This document shows positions 57,324 through 64,000 of a DNA stretch of 64,000 nucleotides, in pieces. The position numbers and the translations under genes are program-made. The DNA is from Fluviicoccus sp. GTDB lineage: Bacteria; Pseudomonadota; Gammaproteobacteria; Pseudomonadales; Moraxellaceae. Every line of letters starts with the position of its first letter. The first letter of the stretch is position 1. The DNA lies in assembly GCF_030646115.1 (NCBI RefSeq), contig NZ_JAUSMX010000008.1:1-64000 (forward strand). Direction: 5' to 3'. Under the pieces are notes generated by a model. It was not told the DNA's origin and ran no database searches. It saw only the letters and a list, made by a program, of their open reading frames with translations.

Positions 57324-57824
57324 TCAGAGTTTGGGGGCGGTGACGCCGCGATAGCGGATGTGGGTTTTCACCTTGTCGCCGGTCTGGGCATAGGGCAGGC
57401 CATCCGCTTTGCCGACATGCAGGGTGGCCGCCGCCGCCGGTGCGCCAGCCATTTCCACGGTGTAGTTAATCATTCGGGTGGGAATGCCATCGATGGTGGA
57501 GTCGCCGCCATCCTTGCACTTGGAGAGCTTGATCTGGCCGCTATTGATCTGTGCGACCACTTGCTGTTCCGCCTTGGCGAGATTCACCGGGGCTTTTTTC
57601 CAGCGTTCGCCGTTCATGCGCATGTAGGATTGGCCGCCAGCCTGGATGGCTTCCATCTTGAAATTGCCGGGGCTGACTACGGTGACGGTTTCCCAGGCGG
57701 GGGCGGCGGCGCGGGCCAGGCTGGACTTGATGACCGGGGCGCAGGCGGGATCGACCCCGGCCATGGCGGCGGACGCCAGGCTCAGGCCCAGCAGCGTGGT
57801 GGAAATACGGATCAGTGCATACAT
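57324..57824 (-). CDS. Secreted LolA-like small protein
   Basis: 166 residues from MYALIRIS. Signal peptide ends at SAAMA. The mature part follows the pattern of small LolA/LppX-like proteins: GNFKMEAIQAGGQSYMRMNGERWKKAP, a Cys-Lys-Asp-Gly-Gly turn, RMINYTVEMAG, and the end VGKADGLPYAQ...KTHIRYRGV. Such folds carry lipids or hydrophobic groups in the periplasm. Assignment to the fold is by pattern only. Fourteen bases upstream of the lipoprotein gene. Confidence 0.72.
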   Translation of the reverse strand: MYALIRISTTLLGLSLASAAMAGVDPACAPVIKSSLARAAAPAWETVTVVSPGNFKMEAIQAGGQSYMRMNGERWKKAPVNLAKAEQQVVAQINSGQIKLSKCKDGGDSTIDGIPTRMINYTVEMAGAPAAAATLHVGKADGLPYAQTGDKVKTHIRYRGVTAPKL

Positions 57825-57884
57825 GGGGGAAAGTCCTCGTGGCTTGTTGTTGTCTTTGCATGGCGTTGGGGCGCCCCGCACGTA

Positions 57885-58715
57885 TTAGCGGGGAGTCTTG
57901 AAGGTCCAGGTCCAGATGCCGCCGGACTTGTCGATGACCCAGGGGTTACCGAGGTTGTCCACCGCCACCTTCATGGCGGCACCCTTGACGATTTTCCAGC
58001 CGGAAGCACTCCACTGGAAGATCTGGTTGCCGCCGTCACCTCCGGCGGCGCAGCCGATGACCCAGGCATGCGGGCCGTTGGCGGCAATTTCCACCGCACA
58101 GCCCGGCTTCATTTGCCATTGCGAGGATGTGCGGTCAAAGGTGTAGATTTGCCGGTCGCGATTGATCATCCAGACGGTATCGCCCACCGCGACTTTCAAG
58201 GCGCCGTTTTTGGAGGGCAGGGTTTGCCAGGTGCTGACATCATAATCACCGGGTTTGCCACCGGCCACCACCGGCGTCAGGTTGTCCGCCCGCTGGATGA
58301 CGTAGCCGCCGGAGGCCCGGTCACAGTTGACGGCCCATAGATCGGGCCGCGTGCTGGAGGCGATTTCCTGGACGCAGCCCGGTTGCCGGGCTCCGGAGCC
58401 GCGCCACAGCCCGCCGTTCTTGTCGATGATGAAGGGCGTCAGCGCATTGCCCAGGTCGGCGATTTTCACGCCAGCCCCCGGTTGCAGATCCCATTGGGAG
58501 CCGTTGCGGCGGAAGATCTGGAAACCGCCCGGCCCGCCGGCGGCGCAACCCACCACCAGCGGTTTGCCGAATTCAGCAACGGAGATTTCGCGGGCGCAGC
58601 CGTCAACGGCTTTCCAGTCGGTTTGCTGGCGGACGACCAGGGGATTGGCGGTGGCGGCCGTGCAGGCCAGAAGACTGGTCAGGCCGATGGCGTGACGGAG
58701 AGAAAACCCGGACAT
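57885..58715 (-). CDS. Secreted six-bladed tectonin-type beta-propeller protein
   Basis: 276 residues from the ATG with GAGG seven bases upstream. Signal peptide 1-23. Six tandem units of about 40 residues follow in alternation. Units 1, 3 and 5 carry a Cys pair 15-16 residues apart (40/57, 114/131, 206/222) in G-C-x2-EI...C-x-x-(A/S)GG; units 2, 4 and 6 carry (K)VA...(W/P)(V/F)IDK-GG-W. This matches tectonin (Hyd_WA) propellers, which bind glycans or LPS in known cases. First gene of the cluster. Confidence 0.82.
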   Translation of the reverse strand: MSGFSLRHAIGLTSLLACTAATANPLVVRQQTDWKAVDGCAREISVAEFGKPLVVGCAAGGPGGFQIFRRNGSQWDLQPGAGVKIADLGNALTPFIIDKNGGLWRGSGARQPGCVQEIASSTRPDLWAVNCDRASGGYVIQRADNLTPVVAGGKPGDYDVSTWQTLPSKNGALKVAVGDTVWMINRDRQIYTFDRTSSQWQMKPGCAVEIAANGPHAWVIGCAAGGDGGNQIFQWSASGWKIVKGAAMKVAVDNLGNPWVIDKSGGIWTWTFKTPR

Positions 58716-58867
58716 CCTGTGTACCTCGTTCCTGAGGGGTGGCGTGGCGGCTGTCGGGGTCGTCAGACAGTCATTGTAATGATTATGGTTAACGCTGGGT
58801 TCGAGATTAGCCTCGTTTGGGTGGTAAAACAATCTGCATCAGGCGTGAAAAGATTCTTCCTTTCCTC

Positions 58868-59827
58868 CTACAACTCCAGCATCGGTTCCAGCACCTCCAC
58901 CGCCTTGCCGAAACCGCGCAACCACCACAGTAATTGCGAGGTATTGCGCACGGTCGCTTCCACTAGCAGGCGTCCGTCATCCTGTTCGGTAATCGTCTGG
59001 TCGGTGCTCAGCTGGCATTCATGCAGGTGTTCACCCGCCCTAGCTTCAAACAATGCCCGCAGCCGCACCGGCTCCCCCTGGCCAAAGCCCATTGCCCCGC
59101 TTTCCAGATAATCATCGACACTGAAGCCCTCAGGGGTAACTGCTGCCGTCTTCAGCACCTCCGCGTTGACAAAGCGGTGCAGCGCAAACAAGCGGATTTT
59201 CTCCATGCTGTCGGCCCGGGTCGCCACCAGGTAGATCACCGGCCCGCGCTGCACAATGGCCAGCGGATTCAGGGTGTATTCGGCGGCGGTTTTGTCATAG
59301 CGTCGCTGGTAGCCGGCCTGCAACTGGCGGTTGGCCAGCAGCGCCTCATACACCGATTGCTGGGCCTCACGCGGCACGGTGGGCGGAATCAGCGGCTGCG
59401 TCGGCGGGATAATGCGCACGCAATCCAGCCAGTGGCGGCCCTGGTTGCTGTCGCTGAGGTTCAGCGTGCGTTGCGCCATGTCGAACCAGGGCCGCAGTTC
59501 ATCCAGCAGGCTGGGCGGCAGCAGGTGACGCAAATGGTCTTCCACCATCAGGAAGGTCACGGCCTGGCTGGTGGTAATGTGCGGCAGGCTGGAAATCTGC
59601 GCATCGGCGCGCCAGCGCCAGCCCTGGGGCGAGGCATTGTTGTGTTCCAGCGGAAAGCGTTCGGCCAACTGGTTCAGGTCGCGCTGGATGGTGCGCAGGC
59701 TCACTTCGACGCCGTCTTTCACCAATGACTTCATCAGGTCGGTGGTGCCGATCCACTTGCCTTGCGGCAACCGCTGCAGAATCAGCCATTGTCGATGTAG
59801 GCTGCCGGCTTTTTCCTTGCTCATCAT
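58868..59827 (-). CDS. WYL-domain transcriptional regulator
   Basis: 319 residues. N-terminal winged helix (MSKEKAGSLHRQWLILQRLPQGKWIGTTDLMKSL, VSLRTIQRDLNQLAERFP) and a central WYL domain (about 140-225) with GPVIYLVATRADSMEKIRLFALHRF, then a WCX-type C-terminal domain (VRLRALFEARAGEHLHE). WYL regulators sense ligands such as nucleotides or nucleic acids and often control stress or defence genes. It lies upstream of the exported-protein cluster on the same strand, with a 152-base gap. Confidence 0.9.
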   Translation of the reverse strand: MMSKEKAGSLHRQWLILQRLPQGKWIGTTDLMKSLVKDGVEVSLRTIQRDLNQLAERFPLEHNNASPQGWRWRADAQISSLPHITTSQAVTFLMVEDHLRHLLPPSLLDELRPWFDMAQRTLNLSDSNQGRHWLDCVRIIPPTQPLIPPTVPREAQQSVYEALLANRQLQAGYQRRYDKTAAEYTLNPLAIVQRGPVIYLVATRADSMEKIRLFALHRFVNAEVLKTAAVTPEGFSVDDYLESGAMGFGQGEPVRLRALFEARAGEHLHECQLSTDQTITEQDDGRLLVEATVRNTSQLLWWLRGFGKAVEVLEPMLEL

Positions 59828-60037
59828 GAGGATTGTCTTTTAATAATGCCGTTGAAGTGGCTGGAAATTACTCCGCCTGTTCGCAGAACTCAAGCCTGAA
59901 ATCCTGTTTGCACGACAGTTTATGACGCACAAACCCGCGCGACACAGGCGGTCGCTGAGCAGGTTTCAACCACTGCCGCCTCGCAATCAGACTTTGCATA
60001 ATGGTCCTGCACAAACTTCATGCAGGAGAAAAAGAAC

Positions 60038-60277
60038 ATGATGCTGTCCATGCTGATTCTGGGAGCCTCCCTGTTGTTGATGTCGCGGTACCGTGTCTGG
60101 CTGGCCTTTGCGGCGGGGGGCGTGATTTTTGCGGCGGCGATTTGCGCCATGATGCGTCTGGTGGCGTTGATATTGCCCGACGAGTTGTCGGTTTTGGCGG
60201 GTGTACTGTCTTTCATGATTGTGACAGGTTTCATATTCTTGATGGTGGCGGCGTCGGAAAAACAAGCGGCGCGTTAG
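60038..60277 (+). CDS. Small membrane protein of unknown function
   Basis: 79 residues, two membrane helices (about 1-38 split by a short turn, and 50-70). AGGAG lies nine bases before ATG 60038, which decides against the upstream ATG at 60020. Only two long hydrophobic stretches and a basic C-terminus (EKQAAR) are visible. It lies 30 bases upstream of the next small gene. Confidence 0.6.
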   Translation: MMLSMLILGASLLLMSRYRVWLAFAAGGVIFAAAICAMMRLVALILPDELSVLAGVLSFMIVTGFIFLMVAASEKQAAR

Positions 60278-60306
60278 TGCTTATCCAGGGTTTCAGGGAG
60301 ATGATG

Positions 60307-60564
60307 ATGACCGGGTCCGGTGAAGTCATATTGGTGGAAGAGGATGCTGTCTGTTTTACACAGACCGGGGATTGTCCGCGCAGCTGGAGCGCCTTGCGCC
60401 CCACGGAAGATACGGCGGTGCGGGTATGCGGCACCTGCGGCCGCACCGTGCTTTTTTGCGGCAGCAAGGAGGAGGCCTATTCCAGAGCTTCCGAAAAACA
60501 GGCGGTGGCAACACCGCTGTTCAAGTCGTCCGTGGCGACGACTCCGCAGTTTCGCGCGGCCTGA
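60307..60564 (+). CDS. Small cysteine-rich protein, possible zinc ribbon
   Basis: 85 residues. The stretch DAVCFTQTGDCPRSW and VRVCGTCGRTVLFCGSKEEAY contains a CGTCG knuckle and further Cys that could hold zinc, similar to short bacterial zinc-ribbon proteins in which CxxC is followed by V-x-x-C. Three ATGs occur (60301, 60304, 60307); GGGAG just before them favours 60307. Follows the membrane protein gene and may be co-transcribed. Confidence 0.55.
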   Translation: MTGSGEVILVEEDAVCFTQTGDCPRSWSALRPTEDTAVRVCGTCGRTVLFCGSKEEAYSRASEKQAVATPLFKSSVATTPQFRAA

Positions 60565-60740
60565 GCCTTCCGCCGCAGCAGCTTGGCGCGCAGCGCCGGG
60601 GGAATGACCTCCGGCCTTCATCCTGTGGTTGACTTCCCCATATTTTCCCAAGGCGCTACCGTCGTTGTCGTTTCCCGCGTAGGCTTTTGGCTCACCTCCG
60701 CTATAATCCCCTCAAATTTTCCCACCGGAAGTCTTCCGCC

Positions 60741-62927
60741 ATGAAGCGGCCCCTGCTGCTGTTGCTGACCCTTGCCTGTTCCGTCCTGGTCCAGGCGGCC
60801 GAGCGTCCCAAAGTTGCGCTGGTGTTGTCCGGCGGCGGTGCGCGTGGCATTGCCCATATAGGCGTGCTGAAGGTGCTGGAAGAAGCGCGGGTGCCGGTGG
60901 ATTGCGTGGTGGGCACCAGCATGGGCGCCATTGTCGGCGGGGCGGCGGCCACCGGCATGACGGCCGGAGAGATGCAACAGCGCGTAGAAGGGGCGGACTG
61001 GGACTACCTCTTTGGCGACAAGCCGCACCGCCGGGATATTCCCTATATCCGCAAGCGTGACGACGGCCAGGACTATTTCGACTTCACGCTGACCCTGCGC
61101 AATTTCTGGCCGGTGGCCCCGCGCAACCTGGTAGGCGTGCATTACATCACCCAGTTTTTCCGGGAGCTGACCGGCGGTCTGGAAGTGGACCGTTTCGATC
61201 AGCTGCCCATTCCCTATCGCGCCATTGCCGCCAACATCGAAAACGGCGACACCGTCATTATGGACGAGGGCGACCTGCCGCTGGTGATGCGCGCCAGTAT
61301 GAGCGTGCCGGGTGTTTTCCCCCCTGTTTCCTACAAGGAGCAGATGGTGGTGGACGGCGGCATTGTCAAGAACATGGGGGTGGATGTGGGCCGCAAGCTT
61401 TGCGGCGACGCGGTGGTGGCCGTCAACGTCTCCTCACCCAATGCTGCCAAGGACAAGCTGGAGTCTTTGTTTGCGGTCAGTGAGCAAACCATCAACATTG
61501 CAGTGCAGAAGGACATGCAGGCGCAGATTGCAACGCTGGGCAAGCGCGACGTGTTGATTACCCCGGATCTGAGCGGCCTCACCTCCACCGATTTCAACGA
61601 AGCCAAACGCATGATTGATGCCGGTGAGAAGGCTGCCCGCGCCATGCTGCCCGGCTTGCGGGCGCTGGCGCTGAGCCCGGAGGATTATGCCGCGTGGCGG
61701 GCCGGGGTGGAGGCGCGCAAGCCGCAACACCGGCAAGTCGGCCGGGTGGAAATCACCCCGACGCGCTGGGTGAGCAAGGAAGTGCTGAAATCGCTGCTGG
61801 ATGTGCGCAAGGGTGAGCCGCTGGACCAGCCGGAACTTCATCACAGTATCGACCGTATCTATGCCCGGGGTGATTTTGTCCGTCTGACCTACCAGTTGTT
61901 GCCTTCACCGGACGGCTCGTTGCTGCGCATCATTCCCATTGAAAAGGACGGACGTGACTTCCTGCGGCTGGGCTTGAAGCTGAATACGGACTTTTCCGGG
62001 GATTCCGGTTTTGGCCTGAAGGCGAGCCTGCGCCGCACCTGGTTGAACAGCTTGGGCGCGGAATGGCTGACGCAGGGGGAAGTTGGCGAAACCCGTAGCC
62101 TGCGCACGGAATTCTTCCAGCCCACGGTGCTGAACGGAGCATTTTTTGTGGCGCCGTGGGGCGATTTGCGTGATGAACCGCGAAATGTGGTGATCGATCA
62201 TGAAAAAGTGGTGGGTAATCGCGTCAAGCGGGTAGGTGGTGGGGTCGATTTCGGTTCGGAACTCGACAAGTGGGGGGAGGTGCGCTTTTATCTGAAAGGT
62301 GAGCATGTGAAATGGACCTCCGCCTTGCAGACCGTGTTTCCGCTGGTGGGGGAGACCTATACCCAGGCGGGATATGGCCTGAAGCTGATCTATGACCAGC
62401 TGGACAGCCCCCGTTTCCCCCGCAGCGGCAATTGGGTGAAGCTGGACGCCTTTACCACCGATACTGGGCTGGGCAGCGACCGCCATTACAGCAAGGTGTC
62501 GCTGGACTGGCGTCGCGCCTTTACCGGCGGGCCTTATACCTTGTTCCTGACCGGGCGCGGTGGCAGTGCGCTGGGCAGCACCTTGCCCTATGCCGAGGAA
62601 TTCCAGCTGGGCGGCCCCATGAGCCTGTCGGCCTACCGTCCCTCTGAGTTGGCGGGCGACACCTTTTTCCTGACCCGGGTGCTGGGTTACCGGCAGGTGC
62701 GGGAGATGCCGCCGGTGCTGGGCGGCGGCGTCTATCTGGGGGTGGTGGCGGAGGCGGGCAATGCCTTGCCGGACACCGAATGGCATAGTGAACTGTTCAG
62801 TCATGCTGCCTGGAGTGTGGGCGGTGTGCTGGCGGCGGATACGCGGCTGGGGCCGCTGTACCTGACCCTGGCGCAGGGGAAGGGCGGCCGGCGCGCGGCC
62901 AGCCTGACGCTGGGCATCGGCTACTGA
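60741..62927 (+). CDS. plpD: Patatin-like phospholipase with POTRA and beta-barrel (type Vd autotransporter, PlpD-like)
   Basis: 728 residues. Signal peptide 1-20. Patatin domain 23-320: oxyanion GGGARG (31-36), nucleophile S60 in GTSMG, catalytic D205 in VDGG. A POTRA-like domain follows (about 330-400, VGRVEITPTRWVSKEVLKSLL), and residues 410-728 form an Omp85-type 16-strand barrel ending in an aromatic residue (LGIGY). This is the PlpD architecture in which the barrel exports the lipase domain. GGAAG precedes the ATG. Confidence 0.93.
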   Translation: MKRPLLLLLTLACSVLVQAAERPKVALVLSGGGARGIAHIGVLKVLEEARVPVDCVVGTSMGAIVGGAAATGMTAGEMQQRVEGADWDYLFGDKPHRRDIPYIRKRDDGQDYFDFTLTLRNFWPVAPRNLVGVHYITQFFRELTGGLEVDRFDQLPIPYRAIAANIENGDTVIMDEGDLPLVMRASMSVPGVFPPVSYKEQMVVDGGIVKNMGVDVGRKLCGDAVVAVNVSSPNAAKDKLESLFAVSEQTINIAVQKDMQAQIATLGKRDVLITPDLSGLTSTDFNEAKRMIDAGEKAARAMLPGLRALALSPEDYAAWRAGVEARKPQHRQVGRVEITPTRWVSKEVLKSLLDVRKGEPLDQPELHHSIDRIYARGDFVRLTYQLLPSPDGSLLRIIPIEKDGRDFLRLGLKLNTDFSGDSGFGLKASLRRTWLNSLGAEWLTQGEVGETRSLRTEFFQPTVLNGAFFVAPWGDLRDEPRNVVIDHEKVVGNRVKRVGGGVDFGSELDKWGEVRFYLKGEHVKWTSALQTVFPLVGETYTQAGYGLKLIYDQLDSPRFPRSGNWVKLDAFTTDTGLGSDRHYSKVSLDWRRAFTGGPYTLFLTGRGGSALGSTLPYAEEFQLGGPMSLSAYRPSELAGDTFFLTRVLGYRQVREMPPVLGGGVYLGVVAEAGNALPDTEWHSELFSHAAWSVGGVLAADTRLGPLYLTLAQGKGGRRAASLTLGIGY

Positions 62928-63033
62928 CCGGTTCTGTCGCTGCGGTGGTCGATCCGGTACTTGGGCTTTGTCTTTTGACCTGCTACATTCCGGAATCACA
63001 CCCATTCAACGTATAAGAAAAGAAGGTTACGGC

Positions 63034-63477
63034 ATGAATCAATTCCAGCTCATGTTGCTGTTCATGGCAACCCGCATGCGTTATCTGGCTTCGCATGACG
63101 CCGGTTTCATGGCCATGCTGCACAACCGCAAGTCGGTGATCCAGTTGCAGACGGCGGATGGCCAGACGGTGCGTTATTTTTCCATCAAGAACCGCCGGGT
63201 CTATTCCCGCGCCAAGGCGCATGCCAAGCCGGATTTCACGCTGACCTTCAAGGATGCCGAATATGCCTTGAAAACCCTGGCCAAGGCTTCGCCGATGGCC
63301 TTCATGAAGGGCATGCAGGCCGGTGATATCAAGATGGAAGGTGATTTCAGCCTGTTGATGTGGTTCAACAACGCCGCCAAGTTCCTGCAACCCAAGCTGC
63401 CGAAGCCGGTGCGGCAGGTGGTGAAGTGGGTGAAGGGGCAGCAGAAGCGGGGGAAGGAAGGGCGCAAGGCGGCTTGA
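63034..63477 (+). CDS. SCP2 sterol-binding domain protein
   Basis: 147 residues from MNQFQLMLLF with AAGAAGG upstream. The sequence SVIQLQTADGQTVRYFSIKNRRV, ADFTLTFKDAEYALKTLAKASPMAFMKGMQAGDIKMEGDFSLLMWFNNAAKF is typical of bacterial SCP2-fold proteins (lipid-binding). The C-terminus is strongly basic (KWVKGQQKRGKEGRKAA). Likely binds fatty acyl or isoprenoid ligands; partners unknown. Confidence 0.85.
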   Translation: MNQFQLMLLFMATRMRYLASHDAGFMAMLHNRKSVIQLQTADGQTVRYFSIKNRRVYSRAKAHAKPDFTLTFKDAEYALKTLAKASPMAFMKGMQAGDIKMEGDFSLLMWFNNAAKFLQPKLPKPVRQVVKWVKGQQKRGKEGRKAA

Positions 63478-63539
63478 TCCTGATGGATCGGCTCCATACG
63501 TGCGCCACAGCTTTCCTTTCCACATTCCGGCCGGATTCC

Positions 63540-63570
63540 TCGGAGTGACTCCCCATCAGTGTCACTCCGA
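63540..63570 (+). terminator. Inverted repeat upstream of carA
   Basis: TCGGAGTGAC (63540-63549) pairs with GTCACTCCGA (63561-63570) around an 11-base loop. No T run follows, so it may be a weak terminator for the SCP2 gene or a regulator-binding palindrome just ahead of the carA promoter. Confidence 0.5.
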
Positions 63571-63587
63571 ATTGACGCACGCCGAAT

Positions 63588-63616
63588 TCGACTTTTCCCT
63601 CTCCTTTCTGTAGAAT
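63588..63616 (+). promoter_or_regulatory. Candidate carA promoter
   Basis: TCGACT (63588-63593) and TAGAAT (63611-63616) are 17 bases apart. The -10 is one base from consensus and the -35 four of six. Start would be near 63623, giving a leader of about 140 bases before carA. Confidence 0.5.
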
Positions 63617-63761
63617 CCGCCGCATTTGCAAGCGAGAAGATTCAGGGACAGCGGCGATACCCATCACCGTTGAGTCTAGGTCTGTCTCGCTTTTTTGCAG
63701 GCGCTGCCCGACACGGCCCTGCAAACGCCTGCGTCTGTCCCAGTTCCGTGCGGAGGTTCTT

Positions 63762-64000
63762 TTGCGTAAGCCCGCCATTCTCGCCCTTGCCGATGGCAGC
63801 ATCTTCCGGGGTATTTCCATTGGTGCCGATAGCAGCACCAGCGGTGAAGTGGTATTCAATACGGCCCTGACCGGCTATCAGGAAATCCTCACCGACCCCT
63901 CCTATTGCCAGCAGATCGTCACCCTGACATACCCGCATATCGGTAATACCGGTATTAATGATGAAGACGCCGAGTCCGCCAAGCCCTGGGCGGCCGGTCT
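63762..64000 (+). CDS. carA: Carbamoyl-phosphate synthase small subunit (cut by window end)
   Basis: The N-terminal 79 residues are present. It starts with TTG, with GGAGG five bases upstream. [62 protein letters not shown] is the highly conserved CarA start. The glutaminase domain lies beyond the window. Makes carbamoyl phosphate for arginine and pyrimidines with CarB. Confidence 0.97.
   Translation, partial: MRKPAILALADGSIFRGISIGADSSTSGEVVFNTALTGYQEILTDPSYCQQIVTLTYPHIGNTGINDEDAESAKPWAAG

Overview
The window is a contiguous piece of a gammaproteobacterial chromosome of fairly high GC. It opens in the 3' end of a 5S rRNA gene and closes 239 bases into carA. Gene order places the organism near the pseudomonads and related lineages: argH / algZ-algR / hemC-hemD-hemX-hemY, atpIBEFHAGDC-glmU-glmS, and rubredoxin / ubiC-ubiA-phoB-phoR facing pstSCAB-phoU are all Pseudomonas-like arrangements. 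The protein sequences give no reason to name a genus. No tRNA, insertion sequence, prophage or CRISPR array was seen.

Layout. 1-140: end of an rRNA operon and its terminator. 231-7348: housekeeping genes (msrA, folA, thyA, lgt, hemW) mixed with poorly known ones (small His-tailed protein, metallo-beta-lactamase-fold lipoprotein, NRDE, EVE, DUF2789). 7426-11187: ybbP-ybbA exporter divergent from tesA. 11275-15636: a lipid-flavoured stretch with three hydrolase or thioesterase genes, a wax ester synthase/DGAT-like acyltransferase and a lipoprotein. 15742-17412: yggX and argH. 17461-24986: algZ-algR two-component pair, a lipoprotein alpha/beta hydrolase, a TRL-like lipoprotein and the heme genes hemCDXY. 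25021-32880: a tyrosine-phosphatase-like lipoprotein divergent from the complete ATP synthase operon. 32912-36211: glmU and glmS. 36218-39785: a PAS-GGDEF-EAL protein and a YciA-type thioesterase. 39861-48852: the Pho regulon core, with a Pho box, pstS, a leaky terminator, pstCAB-phoU, then convergent phoR-phoB with their own repeated Pho-box-like sites. 48914-53144: ubiA, ubiC, rubrerythrin, rubredoxin, rubredoxin reductase and an HxlR regulator. 53264-59827: a WYL regulator followed by six tightly packed genes for exported proteins of unknown role. 60038-64000: two small proteins, a PlpD-like patatin with POTRA and barrel domains, an SCP2-domain protein and the start of carA.

The conserved blocks read as ordinary core metabolism: proton ATP synthase, amino-sugar supply for the cell wall (GlmS to GlmU), tetrapyrrole synthesis, phosphate import with its PhoBR/PhoU control, ubiquinone synthesis, and a rubredoxin-based electron chain probably feeding rubrerythrin. 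The accessory interest lies in 53264-59827. There a six-bladed tectonin-type propeller, a LolA-like protein, a C-x-C lipoprotein, a large Ig-domain protein, an OmpA-domain protein and an inner-membrane-anchored protein are encoded in a row with overlapping start and stop codons, behind a WYL-domain regulator. This is the best candidate for an undescribed envelope system in the window.
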